The notes under the pieces: generated by a model
What the model saw: only the letters and a program-made list of their open reading frames with translations
Database searches by the model: none
Told to the model about the DNA's origin: nothing
From: Streptomyces bacillaris
GTDB taxonomy: Bacteria; Actinomycetota; Actinomycetes; Streptomycetales; Streptomycetaceae
Direction: 5' to 3'
NCBI RefSeq assembly: GCF_003268675.1
Contig: NZ_CP029378.1
Span: 7,502,001 to 7,566,000, forward strand
DNA length: 64,000 bases
In this document: positions 33,426 through 42,036 of the stretch, piece by piece
Numbering within the stretch: the stretch's first letter is position 1
Layout: each line of letters begins with the position of its first letter
Translations under genes and position numbers: made by a program

Positions 33426-33655
33426 CTACGAGCCGTGCGCCTCCAGCAGCGCGCGGTACGTCGGACTCGTGGTGACCAACTCCTCGTGCGTCCCGGCGGC
33501 TTCCACCGTGCCCCCGGCGAGGACCACGATCCGGTCCACCTCGCGGACCGTGTCCAGGCGGTGGGCGATGACGACCGTCGTCCGCCCCGCCACCAGCCGG
33601 GGCCAGCGCCTCCTGGATCCTGGCCTCGGTCTGCGGATCGACGGCGGCGACACGT
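33426..33655 (-). pseudogene. ABC exporter ATPase remnant (C-terminus, frameshifted)
   Basis: Read on the minus strand, this encodes VDPQTEARIQEALA and then, after a one-base frameshift at about 33597-33603, RLVAGRTTVVIAHRL and an ABC C-terminus ending LLEAHGS. The match to the region after Walker B of exporter ATPases is clear. Everything upstream (membrane domain, Walker A, signature) is missing, cut off at about 33655 where a different gene remnant begins. Both truncated and frameshifted, so non-functional. Confidence 0.8.
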
Positions 33656-33659
33656 CCGG

Positions 33660-33905
33660 GGGCGCTTCCTCCAGGACGTCCTCGCCTTCACCCTGCTGAT
33701 CGACTACCGCTACGACCGCAGCGACGAGACCGTCCGGGCCATGATGCAGCAGCCCGTGCCCGCCCCCTGGCTCGCCGTCCACCCCGAGCTGGACGTGCCG
33801 TACGCCCGTGCCGCCGCCGAACTGCCCACGCTCACCAGCGACGCGTACTTCGAACGGTACGTGGAGGACGCCATCGTCCTCGTCGAGCACCGGCTCCGCC
33901 GCTGA
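33660..33905 (+). pseudogene. Regulator C-terminal remnant (TetR-like)
   Basis: The plus-strand frame from FLQDVLAFTLLIDYRYDRSDETVRAMM to VLVEHRLRR and stop reads like the ligand-binding C-terminal half of a TetR-family regulator, about 80 residues. No DNA-binding half is present; the frame runs leftward into antisense ABC sequence. The TetR assignment rests only on the helical C-terminal style, so it is tentative. Confidence 0.55.
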
Positions 33906-33916
33906 GCGCACAGGAC

Positions 33917-33956
33917 GGAGCCCTCCGGCGGACGCTCATGTCCACCGGAGGGCTCC
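33917..33956. terminator. Hairpin between the remnant and the beta-helix gene
   Basis: Perfect arms GGAGCCCTCCGG and CCGGAGGGCTCC with a 16-base loop. The repeat GATCAGGGGAAG occurs twice just beyond it (33966 and 34006 area). Confidence 0.65.
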
Positions 33957-34006
33957 TGCGGTGCGATCAGGGGAAGACCCGGGAGATCAAAGGAACTCCC
34001 TGGAGA

Positions 34007-36199
34007 TCAGGGGAAGTTGACGACGGTGGAAGGAATCGTCGACGTCCCCGAGGTCGGGGCGCCGATGTTGTTGATCACGTGCTGGTACTGCCCGTGGCCG
34101 CCCAGCGAGACGACCAGCAGGTTGTGGAACCTCACGCCCGGCTTGACCGGGGCCTTGAAGCCGTGCTCCTGGATGATCGTGGGGTCGACGTTGTAGTAGC
34201 AGTAGCTGCCCATGCCCCAGCCCTCGTGTTGCTCGACGGAGTCGTCGACCCGGTAGGCCGCGTAGCCCTTGGTGGAGCCGTTCTGGATGGCGGCCTGGTT
34301 GGGGGCGTCGTAGGCCTTCTCGTTCTGGAAGAAGATGGTGCGGCCGCGTTCGCCGTACCACTCGACGTCGTACTTGTTGAAGTGCTCGACGAAGAGGCCG
34401 GTGGCCAGGACGTCGTCGCCGTTGACGCGGACGCCGTAGTCGGCCCGGTTGGTCTCCCAGCCCCAGCCCTCGCCGTGGTCCGCCCGCCACACCCACGTGT
34501 GGTCGATGATCACGTCATCACTGTTGACCACCAGGCTGGTGGTCGCCTTGCCGGGGCCCGCGCCGCCGATGCGGATGAACACGTCCTGCACGGTGGTGGG
34601 GTTGGCCGCGTGGTCGGCGGAGGCGCCCTGCGGGCCGACCTCCAGCAGGGTGGGCGAGTTGACGGGACCGGCGTCGATGAGGAAACCGGCCAGCTTCACC
34701 CCGTCGACATCGGCGACCTTCATGGCGGTCACCCCGTTGTCCGGGATGATCGTGGCGAGGCCGAGACCCAGGACGACGGTGTTGGCCCGGTTCACCTCGA
34801 TGGTCCGGTCGAGGTGGTAGACGCCGGGCGTGAACAGCAGGTTGAGGCCCTGGGCGAGCGCCGCGTTGATCGTCGCCGCGGTGGCGCCCTGCTTGACGAC
34901 GTAGAAGCGGTCCAGCGGGATCGACTCGCCCCGCTGGCTCCCGCCGTCCCACGAGACCCCGCGCGCGTTGACGCGCTTCTCCGGGACGAACACCTTGTAC
35001 TCGTTGCCGTCCAGGTGGAGGAACGGCTTCTCGCGCGAGATCGGGGTGGTGTCGAGCGTGGTGTACGGCGGGTTCGGATAGCTGGTCGCGGGCGCGCCCT
35101 GCACACCGGAGAAGGTCATGTTCCAGACGGCGTTGGTCCAGCCGCCGACGGAGCTGTCGCGGGTGTACCACTTCTGCTGGGAGTAGGGGCCGACGGTGCC
35201 GTCGATCTTGCTGTCCGCGATGTAGCCGCCGCTGGCCCAGCCGTAGCCGTCGGGCGCCAGGTTCAGCCCGCCCTTGACGTGCATCCGGCGGAAGGGGGCC
35301 GCCTGGGAGACCGCCCAGCGGTTGGTGCCGTTCACCGGGTTCAGCGTCAGGTTCTCCGCCGCGCGCCAGAAGTTCTGGGTCGCGTTCCCGTCGAACCAGC
35401 CCGCGTCCACCGTCACATCACCGTTGAACGTGGTGGCGTTCGGGTGCAGCCCCAGCCCCGCGATCTGCGTGTAGAAGCCGATCTGGGCGTTCAGATTGTT
35501 GTACGTGCCGGGCTTGAACAGCAGCGCGTGGCGGCCGAGCCCGAACTGGTCGGACTCCTGCTGCCGGAAGATCGCATCGACCTTGCCCTGGATGTCGGGC
35601 GTGGACGGGTCGAAGACATGGACGTTCGGGCCGAGGTCACCGCCGCCCGGAATCTCCGGACCGCCGCCCCCGTCCCGCGTACCGAACACCTTGAACTCCC
35701 AGAGGGAGTAGCCGTATCCGGTGGCGCGTTCGGTGCCGGTCAGCCGTACGTACCGGGCCTCGCCCGAGACGGTCAGCGTCTCGTTGCCGCCCTGGCCGGT
35801 GGTGGTGCTGTAGGCGTTTCGCCAGGTGGAGCCGTCGGTGGACAGCTCGATGCGGTAGCTCTTGGCGTACGCGGCTTCCCAGGCGAGTTCGACCCGGCTG
35901 AGGGCGGCCGGTGAACCGAGGTCGATCCGCAGCCACTGCGGGTCGGAGAAGGCACTGGACCAGCGGGTTCCGCCGTCCCCGTCGACCGCGTTGCGCGCGG
36001 CCGTACCGCCGTTCTCCTCGCTGGAGGCGGTGACCGGGCTGCCCTGGGAGAGCAGGACGGGCGCGGCCTGCGCCGGGCCGGCCTGTGCCACCCCGAGGAG
36101 GGCCGCCACCAGAGCGGTTACCAGGGCGAAGCCGAGCGCACGCCATCGGTGGAGTACGGCCATCGGGGGCCGCGAGGGTCTGACGAGGGCAACGGACAT
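34007..36199 (-). CDS. Secreted F5/8-type C domain plus beta-helix protein (GH55-like candidate)
   Basis: 730 residues. A signal peptide (~1-45, ending AGPAQA) is followed by an F5/8 type C (discoidin, CBM32-like) domain (~47-185) and a long right-handed beta-helix-like region starting VFDPSTPDIQGKVDAIFRQQ. The beta-helix layout and neighbours suggest a polysaccharide-active enzyme of the GH55 exo-beta-1,3-glucanase style, but no diagnostic catalytic motif could be fixed by eye. The start at 36199 follows AGGAGA. Divergent from a GH16 enzyme gene whose N-terminal F5/8 domain is closely similar, with a shared 314-base promoter region containing LacI-type palindromes. Confidence 0.72.
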   Translation of the reverse strand: MSVALVRPSRPPMAVLHRWRALGFALVTALVAALLGVAQAGPAQAAPVLLSQGSPVTASSEENGGTAARNAVDGDGGTRWSSAFSDPQWLRIDLGSPAALSRVELAWEAAYAKSYRIELSTDGSTWRNAYSTTTGQGGNETLTVSGEARYVRLTGTERATGYGYSLWEFKVFGTRDGGGGPEIPGGGDLGPNVHVFDPSTPDIQGKVDAIFRQQESDQFGLGRHALLFKPGTYNNLNAQIGFYTQIAGLGLHPNATTFNGDVTVDAGWFDGNATQNFWRAAENLTLNPVNGTNRWAVSQAAPFRRMHVKGGLNLAPDGYGWASGGYIADSKIDGTVGPYSQQKWYTRDSSVGGWTNAVWNMTFSGVQGAPATSYPNPPYTTLDTTPISREKPFLHLDGNEYKVFVPEKRVNARGVSWDGGSQRGESIPLDRFYVVKQGATAATINAALAQGLNLLFTPGVYHLDRTIEVNRANTVVLGLGLATIIPDNGVTAMKVADVDGVKLAGFLIDAGPVNSPTLLEVGPQGASADHAANPTTVQDVFIRIGGAGPGKATTSLVVNSDDVIIDHTWVWRADHGEGWGWETNRADYGVRVNGDDVLATGLFVEHFNKYDVEWYGERGRTIFFQNEKAYDAPNQAAIQNGSTKGYAAYRVDDSVEQHEGWGMGSYCYYNVDPTIIQEHGFKAPVKPGVRFHNLLVVSLGGHGQYQHVINNIGAPTSGTSTIPSTVVNFP

Positions 36200-36278
36200 G
36201 TCCGGATCTCCTGAGGTCTCAGAGGCGCGGGGGCACGTGGAGTGGAGAGGTGGGGGCGGGCGCAAGCTCCGACAGGGA

Positions 36279-36294
36279 GAGAGAGCGCTCTCTC
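36279..36294. promoter_or_regulatory. LacI-type operator palindrome, site 1
   Basis: GAGAGAGCGCTCTCTC is a perfect 16-base palindrome with the CG centre typical of LacI-family operators (compare the Streptomyces CebR site core GGGAGCGCTCCC). It lies in the divergent promoter, 80 bases from the beta-helix gene start. Confidence 0.65.
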
Positions 36295-36466
36295 GATACG
36301 CGCATGATTCTCCCACGTTTCGGCCACGTCAAGAGTTGTGTACAGGCTCGGTGCGAACGGGCTCCGGAGCCGATTGATGTTTCATCTCCTGAAAGCAGAA
36401 GGGAAGTTGAGAGGAAGGCACGCGAACCCTTGACGGTCGGCGCCGCTCCCGCCACGCTCCCCCATG

Positions 36467-36482
36467 CGGGGAGCGCTCTCTC
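36467..36482. promoter_or_regulatory. LacI-type operator, site 2
   Basis: CGGGGAGCGCTCTCTC keeps the whole right half and the AGCGCT centre of site 1. It lies 32 bases before the GH16 start codon. Two such sites in one divergent promoter suggest co-repression of both glucan-active genes. Nothing else was recognised in the 314-base gap. Confidence 0.6.
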
Positions 36483-36513
36483 GACCTGTCCCGCTACAGA
36501 CCAAGGAGTCCGC

Positions 36514-38247
36514 ATGTATGCCCGTGGAACACCACGGCTCAGAGGCACCCTGGCCGTCATGGCCGTGGTGGCCCTCCTGCTCACCCTCTCGGTGGCGCTC
36601 GCCCCGGAGCGGGCGGTCGCCGCACCGGTCCTCGTCTCCCAGGGGAAACCGGCCACCGCCTCCAGCGCCGAAGGCCCCTTCACCGCTCCCAACGCCGTGG
36701 ACGGCGACCCCGGGACCCGCTGGTCCAGCGCGTTCTCCGACGACCAGTGGATCCGTATCGACCTCGGTGCGAGCACGGCGGTCGGCCAGGTCGTGCTGAA
36801 CTGGGAGGCCGCGTACGCCAAGGGCTACCGGATCGAACTGTCCGCCGACGGGCAGCAGTGGACCACGATCCACTCCACCACCACCGGCACCGGCGGCACC
36901 GAGACCCTCACCGTCTCCGGAACCGGCCGCCACATCCGCCTCGTCGGCACCGAGCGCGCCACCCCGTGGGGCTACTCCCTGTACGAGTTCCAGGTCTACT
37001 CCACCAGCGGCGGCAGCGGCCCCGGCGGCGACGTCCTGCTCTCGTACGGCAGGACCGGCTCGGCCTCCACCTCCCAGCACGACTCCACCTGCTGGCAGTG
37101 CACCCCGGACAAGGCCTTCGACCGCGACCCCGCGAGCCGCTGGGCCACCAGCCCCGAGGGCGGCTGGACCGACCCCGGCTGGATCGCGGTCGACCTCGGC
37201 GCCCCTGCCACGATCAACCGGGTGGTCCTCCAGTGGGACCCCGCCCACGCCCGCGCGTACCGGATCGAGGTCTCCGACAACGGCACCGACTGGCGCACGA
37301 TCCACCAGACCACCACCGGCACCGGCTTCAAGGAGACCCTGAACGTCAGCGGCACCGGCCGGCACGTACGGCTGTACGCCACCCAGCGCAGCGGTGAATA
37401 CGGCTACTCGCTCTGGGAGTTCCAGGTCTGGGGCACCGGCGGAGCACCGATACCCGCCCCGCCGCAGCCACCCGAACCCACCTACGACCGGCTGGTGTTC
37501 AGCGACGAGTTCAACGGCCCCGCCGGTGCCGCCCCCGACCCGGCCAAGTGGGTCCCCGAGACCGGCACCGGCCCCAACAACGAGCTGGAGTACTACACGG
37601 ACAACAAGAACGCCGCCCAGGACGGCAACGGCAACCTCGTCCTGGAGGCCCGCCGCGAACCCACCCCGGGCTCGTCCTGCCCGCGCGACCCGCTGAGCGG
37701 CAGCACCACCTGCCAGTACACCTCGGCGCGGCTCAACACCTACGGGAAGTTCCAGTTCACCTACGGCCGGGTCGAGGCACGCATGAAGGTCTCCGGCACG
37801 CAGGGGCTCTGGCCCGCCTTCTGGATGCTGGGCGCGGACTACTTCGACCAGCGGCGCCCATGGCCGTACACGGGTGAGATCGACATCATGGAGCACGTCG
37901 GCAAGGAGCCGAACACCACCTACTCCACCCTGCACGCCCCCGCCTACCACGGCGCGGCGGGCTACGGAGCCCCCTACTCACTCCCCGGCGGCGCGAACTT
38001 CGCCGACGACTTCCACACCTTCGCCGTCGACTGGAACAGCACGGGCATGACGTTCCGGGTCGACGGCCGGGTGACCCACCGGGTCGACAGGGAGGAGCTG
38101 GAGCGCACCCGGGGTCCGTGGGTGTTCGACCACGACTTCTTCCTGATCCTCAACAACGCGGTCGGAGGTGACTGGCCGGGCCCGCCCGACACCACCACCC
38201 GCTTCCCGCAGAAGCTGAGCGTCGACTACATCAAGGTCTGGCAGTGA
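36514..38247 (+). CDS. GH16 endo-beta-1,3-glucanase with two F5/8-type domains
   Basis: 577 residues. Signal peptide (~1-37, ending ERAVAA), F5/8 type C domain 1 (~40-170), F5/8 type C domain 2 (~180-305), proline-rich linker, then a GH16 catalytic domain (~325-577). The catalytic signature EIDIME gives nucleophile Glu455, Asp457 and acid/base Glu460; GLWPAFWMLG and the C-terminal VDYIKVWQ are also typical. Start ATG at 36514 follows AAGGAG; the longer upstream frame crosses the operator region. Predicted extracellular laminarinase-type activity on fungal or algal beta-glucan. Confidence 0.9.
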   Translation: MYARGTPRLRGTLAVMAVVALLLTLSVALAPERAVAAPVLVSQGKPATASSAEGPFTAPNAVDGDPGTRWSSAFSDDQWIRIDLGASTAVGQVVLNWEAAYAKGYRIELSADGQQWTTIHSTTTGTGGTETLTVSGTGRHIRLVGTERATPWGYSLYEFQVYSTSGGSGPGGDVLLSYGRTGSASTSQHDSTCWQCTPDKAFDRDPASRWATSPEGGWTDPGWIAVDLGAPATINRVVLQWDPAHARAYRIEVSDNGTDWRTIHQTTTGTGFKETLNVSGTGRHVRLYATQRSGEYGYSLWEFQVWGTGGAPIPAPPQPPEPTYDRLVFSDEFNGPAGAAPDPAKWVPETGTGPNNELEYYTDNKNAAQDGNGNLVLEARREPTPGSSCPRDPLSGSTTCQYTSARLNTYGKFQFTYGRVEARMKVSGTQGLWPAFWMLGADYFDQRRPWPYTGEIDIMEHVGKEPNTTYSTLHAPAYHGAAGYGAPYSLPGGANFADDFHTFAVDWNSTGMTFRVDGRVTHRVDREELERTRGPWVFDHDFFLILNNAVGGDWPGPPDTTTRFPQKLSVDYIKVWQ

Positions 38248-38284
38248 CCTTCAGCAAGGTCCGGCAGTGACCCTTCGCTGAAGC

Positions 38285-38328
38285 GCGTGCGGTCCGGGCC
38301 GCGGCAGGCCGTGGTCCGGACCGCACGC
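38285..38328. terminator. Bidirectional hairpin between convergent genes
   Basis: Perfect 13-base arms GCGTGCGGTCCGG and CCGGACCGCACGC, loop 18 bases, between the GH16 stop and the DUF3048 gene stop. Confidence 0.72.
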
Positions 38329-38347
38329 CCTACCCCTTCCCGGATGC

Positions 38348-39340
38348 TCAGCGGGCCTCGTACACGATCCACAGCGGCCCCTCGGCCAGGTCGATCCGCT
38401 GACCGTCCGGGGTGGTGAACCGGGTGTCCGCGTCCGCCGCGGGCCGGGACCACCGGGCCTCGTACGTCCTGCCGTCGCGCAGGACCTGCGCGGTGCCCGC
38501 CCCCACGGTCTCGGTGAACGGGGTGTTGTTCCCGGAGCGGTCACCGAAGGACGACGGACGTACGGTCACCTCCTGCAGGATCACCGTGGCGGCCCCCAGC
38601 CGCTCGCCCTCGCTCGTCCGGGCGGGGGAGCCGTCCATGGCGATCAGCCACCGCTCCCGCTCGGCGGACCAGGTGAAGGTGGTGCGTGCGGACGGGAAGC
38701 GGACCGTACGGCTCTCCTCGGCACTCCCGCCGGAGGGCGCCGGGCCGAACCGCAGCCCCAGCGCCTCCACGGCCTGGCTGCCCGGGGCCACGTACGGAAT
38801 CCGCTCGGCCCGCAGATAGAGGTTGTGCGGGGCGGGACGCTCGGCACCCCGGAAGTACGCCCGGGGCGCGACGGACGGCGGTACGGCGTCGAGCGGCGCC
38901 TGCTCGATGGCCGGGAGTAGCCTGCTCTGCGCCCCGGAGAAGGCGAGCACCGGCCGGTCGAACTGGCGCAGCAGCTCCAGATCGGTCTCCCGGGCGCTGC
39001 GGACCGGGCCGATGACGGGCGGCACCTCGGAGGAGTAGACGGCGAGGAGGCGGCTGAGCCCGGCCTCCACCTGCTCGACGTAGACGACGTCCGCCCGGTC
39101 GAGCCCGGTCTGCGGCCGGGCCGGTCCCACGTTGTCGATCTTCACCGCGAGCACCCTCGCACCCGCCCCCGTACCGGACGGACTGCTGCTCTCGCTCTCG
39201 GGCTCCGCACCGCCCCCGCCCGTGCAGCCGGCCGCGAGGAGGGCGAGCAGGAGCGCGGCGATCAGGGCGGTGAGCGAGGCCTTCGGCCGGTGGATCACGG
39301 ACGTGCGGGGGCGTGCGGGCCTTCGGAGGGCTACGGACAT
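38348..39340 (-). CDS. DUF3048 (YerB-like) lipoprotein
   Basis: 330 residues. The lipoprotein signal LLLALLAAGC gives a lipidated Cys near residue 39, followed by a Ser/Glu-rich linker and the DUF3048 pair of domains (VKIDNVGPARPQTGLDRADVVYVEQVEAGLSRLLAVY; GNNTPFTETVGAGTAQVLRDG). The family is found at the outer face of the membrane in Gram-positives; its function is not established. Start at 39340 follows GGAAGG. Single gene, convergent to the GH16 gene. Confidence 0.88.
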   Translation of the reverse strand: MSVALRRPARPRTSVIHRPKASLTALIAALLLALLAAGCTGGGGAEPESESSSPSGTGAGARVLAVKIDNVGPARPQTGLDRADVVYVEQVEAGLSRLLAVYSSEVPPVIGPVRSARETDLELLRQFDRPVLAFSGAQSRLLPAIEQAPLDAVPPSVAPRAYFRGAERPAPHNLYLRAERIPYVAPGSQAVEALGLRFGPAPSGGSAEESRTVRFPSARTTFTWSAERERWLIAMDGSPARTSEGERLGAATVILQEVTVRPSSFGDRSGNNTPFTETVGAGTAQVLRDGRTYEARWSRPAADADTRFTTPDGQRIDLAEGPLWIVYEAR

Positions 39341-39617
39341 GGCGACGACCGTCCTTCCGGGGCACCGGCCGGCCGTCCCGGCGGAGCATGGCCGTGTCGG
39401 GCCCCTCATCCATCATCACGCGTCCGGCCGGTTCGCGGTTGCTCCCACGCCCCCGCACAGCCCGGGCGCACGGCCGCCCCCGGCTCGGGGCAATGGCCGG
39501 AACTGTACGGTGCCGCGCCCCCGATGCCGCTTCCGATGGCACCGTTCGCTCTCTACGGTGGGCGCCGTGACGGGTTACGTGCCCGTACGGTGACGGGTGA
39601 GGCAAGAGGGGGGTCCG

Positions 39618-40082
39618 GTGGAAGCCGAGTTGACGGCGCTGGCGGCATCAGGCGCGACGGCCTTCGTGGGGCTGATGGCGACGGAGGCGTGGAACCAGGT
39701 GCGCGGCCGGGTGGCCCGGTTCCTGGCGCGGGGTGAGGACGGCGAGGACAGCGAGGCCGTCGACGCGGAGCTGGAGGAGTCCCGCGTGGCGCTGCTGGCA
39801 GCGCGCCGCAGCGGCGACGAGGACGGTGCCGCCGATGTGACCGCCGAGTGGCGGATCAGGCTCCGCCGGGCCCTGCGCGACAACCCGGAGGCCGCGCGGG
39901 AGCTTCGGGAGCTGCTGGACGAACTGGAGCCCCACCAGCCTGCCGCCCCGACCGTCACGGTGAACAACAGCACCAACGGGGGCACCTACTACAGCCAGGT
40001 GATCCAGGGGCACGACATCTCGGGGCTGACTTTCAACGGCGGGGGAGCGGTGGGTTCCCGTCCGGAGCCGGGGGCGGGCTGA
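39618..40082 (+). CDS. Small helical protein with amyloid-signalling-like C-terminal motif
   Basis: 154 residues. GTG at 39618 is preferred over the upstream GTG because of AGAGGGG. The N-terminal ~105 residues look helical: a mildly hydrophobic start (LTALAASGATAFVGLMATEAW), then charged amphipathic helices (ARELRELLDELE). After a short PAAP linker, residues 116-140 hold NNSTNGGTYYSQVIQG followed by HDISGLTF, a Gly/Asn/Gln-rich beta-strand-turn-strand pattern. This resembles the bacterial amyloid signalling (BASS) motifs that link NLR-type sensors to cell-death effectors. No NLR gene is adjacent. The product could equally be an unrelated hypothetical protein. A strong hairpin follows. Confidence 0.6.
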   Translation: MEAELTALAASGATAFVGLMATEAWNQVRGRVARFLARGEDGEDSEAVDAELEESRVALLAARRSGDEDGAADVTAEWRIRLRRALRDNPEAARELRELLDELEPHQPAAPTVTVNNSTNGGTYYSQVIQGHDISGLTFNGGGAVGSRPEPGAG

Positions 40083-40094
40083 GGGCCCTGAAGC

Positions 40095-40158
40095 CTGGTC
40101 GGCCGCTCCGGGCCCTGAGCCTCTGCTGAGAGCCGGGGCACGGAGCGGCCGACCAGGC
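40095..40158 (+). terminator. 17-base-arm hairpin after the small helical protein gene
   Basis: Perfect arms CCTGGTCGGCCGCTCCG (40095-40111) and CGGAGCGGCCGACCAGG (40142-40158). The rest of the 308-base gap to the M23 gene holds TTGACG/TTGACC-like hexamers near 40206-40220 that might be a promoter; no riboswitch was recognised. Confidence 0.72.
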
Positions 40159-40390
40159 GTGCGAGCGTCTTGATCGAACCTCTGAGGTATGGCCTGTTCT
40201 CGCTGGTTGACGCGCGTTGACCGAGACGTCAATCTTTGACAGGTGCACGCCAAATTGCGCGGAGGGGGTCGGTGAGCCGACCCCTCCGTCAAGAGTTCCG
40301 GCGCCACCTCCAGCCGTCGCGGTCGGGCCGTCCGCCGCATCGATCCCCCGGCCCGCCCCCGGCTCCTCCCACGCGAAAGGAAGACCGCCC

Positions 40391-41461
40391 GTGTTCCCCG
40401 GACTGTCCATAAGAATCACCGTCGCCGCCCTGGCCGTCACCGGGCTCCTCGCCGTCGCCCCGGTGGCGTCGGCGGCCCCCGACGCCTCCGCGGCGGCGAC
40501 CTCCGCCGACGTCGTCGTCAAGATGCCGTCCGCCGTCGGGGACCGCCTCGGCGCCGACCGCGAGAAGCTGGTCGACGCCGTCTCCGCCGACGTCCTCGCG
40601 CGGTCCCACGACGCCGAGGGCCTCGCCCCGGAGGCGGCCGTCTCCAAGCTCGCCGACGAGGGCCGCAAGGTGGTCGTCGACGTACGGACCGTCGCCGGCG
40701 ACTGGGCCCGGGGCGTGGCCTATGTCGAGGCCTCCCGTGCGCAGCACGGTGAACCGGAGGGCTGGCTCTACATCGCGCACCGGCAGAACGGGCGGTGGAT
40801 CCCGGGCCTGGAGGGTGACCGCGAGTTCGCCGCGTACGTGGCCCGTTCCCCGCTGGTGGGCGAGGCGGAGCGGCGGAACATGACGGCGTACGCGGAGCGC
40901 AGGACCGAGCCGCAGGCCGGGGCGGGTGAGGTGGGAGTCCTGGCCAACACCAACGGCCTGCTGCTGCCCTGGATGCCCGACTACTACATGACCCTCACCG
41001 GCGGCCCCCACGCCCACGACGGCGGGTCCGGCTACTGGAGCGCCCTCGACTTCGCCGGGGGCAACGCCAGCGGACTGGTCCGTTCCTCACGGGAGGGCAC
41101 GGCGACCTCGATGTGCGGCGCCGGGGGCGGCTGGACCCGGGTCATCCACCCGGGCGGCTTCTCCACGGACTACTACCACATGCGGAACACCACCTACTAC
41201 AACGGGACGTCGATCGCCCGGAGCGCGCTGCTCGGCACCATCGGCACCGACACCTGTGCCGGTGGCTCCGCGACCGGCGCGCATGTGCACTGGAGCCTGC
41301 GCACGTACGACGCCAACTACAACGGCCAGTACACCTGGCTGAACGGCCGCACCATCGGCGGCTGGGCCTGGTGGAACGGTTCCGGCCAGTATTCCGGCTG
41401 CGGCACCCGGCTCGGCGTCACGGCCTGCCCCGGTACGGCGATCTACAACCGTACGAGCTGA
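40391..41461 (+). CDS. Secreted M23-family peptidase (LytM/LasA-like)
   Basis: 356 residues. GTG start at 40391 after AAAGGAAG; a signal peptide (~1-32, ending VASAA), a ~140-residue pro-region, then a zinc peptidase domain. Visible ligands are His and Asp of HAHDGGSGYWSALDFAG and the HxH of GAHVHWSL. Such enzymes cut glycyl or stem-peptide bonds in cell walls, and the long pro-region implies processing. The 308-base upstream gap allows independent control. Confidence 0.88.
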   Translation: MFPGLSIRITVAALAVTGLLAVAPVASAAPDASAAATSADVVVKMPSAVGDRLGADREKLVDAVSADVLARSHDAEGLAPEAAVSKLADEGRKVVVDVRTVAGDWARGVAYVEASRAQHGEPEGWLYIAHRQNGRWIPGLEGDREFAAYVARSPLVGEAERRNMTAYAERRTEPQAGAGEVGVLANTNGLLLPWMPDYYMTLTGGPHAHDGGSGYWSALDFAGGNASGLVRSSREGTATSMCGAGGGWTRVIHPGGFSTDYYHMRNTTYYNGTSIARSALLGTIGTDTCAGGSATGAHVHWSLRTYDANYNGQYTWLNGRTIGGWAWWNGSGQYSGCGTRLGVTACPGTAIYNRTS

Positions 41462-41480
41462 CGACCGGACCCCCCCCGCA

Positions 41481-41951
41481 TCAGCGGCTCGGGCCCACCG
41501 GGCGGTGGTCCTGCGTCCCGTCCGCCGTGGTGACCTCCCGGAACAGGGCGGTGGCGTCGGCCGGGACGAGCGGGTCGATCCACTCGGTGACGACGTCGAA
41601 CAGGACGTTCTCGAGGAGTGCGGCTGACCAGGAGGCGGGCCGCTCCGGGACCGGTGGTTCCCAGCCGGTCCCGGTCCGGACGGCCGTGAAGAGCTCACGC
41701 TCCTCCCCGAGCCGGCGGTCCAGCTCGAAGGAGTCCGCGCCCTCGAACCGCGCCCACACGGCGAACGTGCCCTCGCCGTCCTGGTCGGGGAACACAACGA
41801 CGACCACCCCGTCGGTCCGTGCCGTCGCGGTGTCCCGGATCGCTTCGAGCCGTCGGGCCACCGTGGTCGATGCCGTGTCGAGCACCCGCCTCAACTCGGC
41901 GCGGTAGCGGGCGGTCTCCGCATCGTCCTGGTGTCCCTGGGGTGGTTCCAC
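41481..41951 (-). CDS. Uncharacterised actinobacterial protein (possibly DUF6389-type)
   Basis: About 156 residues if GTG at 41951 is the start; the open frame extends to 42017. Acidic and helical at the N-terminus (RYRAELRRVLDTASTTVARRLEAIRD), then an alpha/beta region (DGVVVVVFPDQDGEGTFAVWARFEG). No signal peptide, membrane segment or catalytic motif was recognised. I recall similar proteins in Streptomyces annotated only as domains of unknown function. It lies downstream of the ECF operon on the same strand, about 85 bases away, with no evidence for a B12 role. Confidence 0.55.
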   Translation of the reverse strand: MEPPQGHQDDAETARYRAELRRVLDTASTTVARRLEAIRDTATARTDGVVVVVFPDQDGEGTFAVWARFEGADSFELDRRLGEERELFTAVRTGTGWEPPVPERPASWSAALLENVLFDVVTEWIDPLVPADATALFREVTTADGTQDHRPVGPSR

Positions 41952-42036
41952 GGGCCCAGGATAGGCGGGATACGTCCGTACGGTGTCCGGCGAGGCGCTC
42001 CGTGGCCGGGGGCCCACGGGGCGCCCCCCCCCGCTC

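Noticed and set aside
33435..33660. 5' part of the plus-strand 156-codon frame as a real protein start
   Set aside because: Those codons are antisense to the ABC-ATPase remnant; only the part after 33660 resembles a regulator.
40083..40390. c-di-AMP (ydaO-type) riboswitch before the M23 peptidase
   Set aside because: Such riboswitches are common before actinobacterial wall hydrolases, so I looked, but the conserved core was not found; only a hairpin terminator and possible promoter hexamers are visible.
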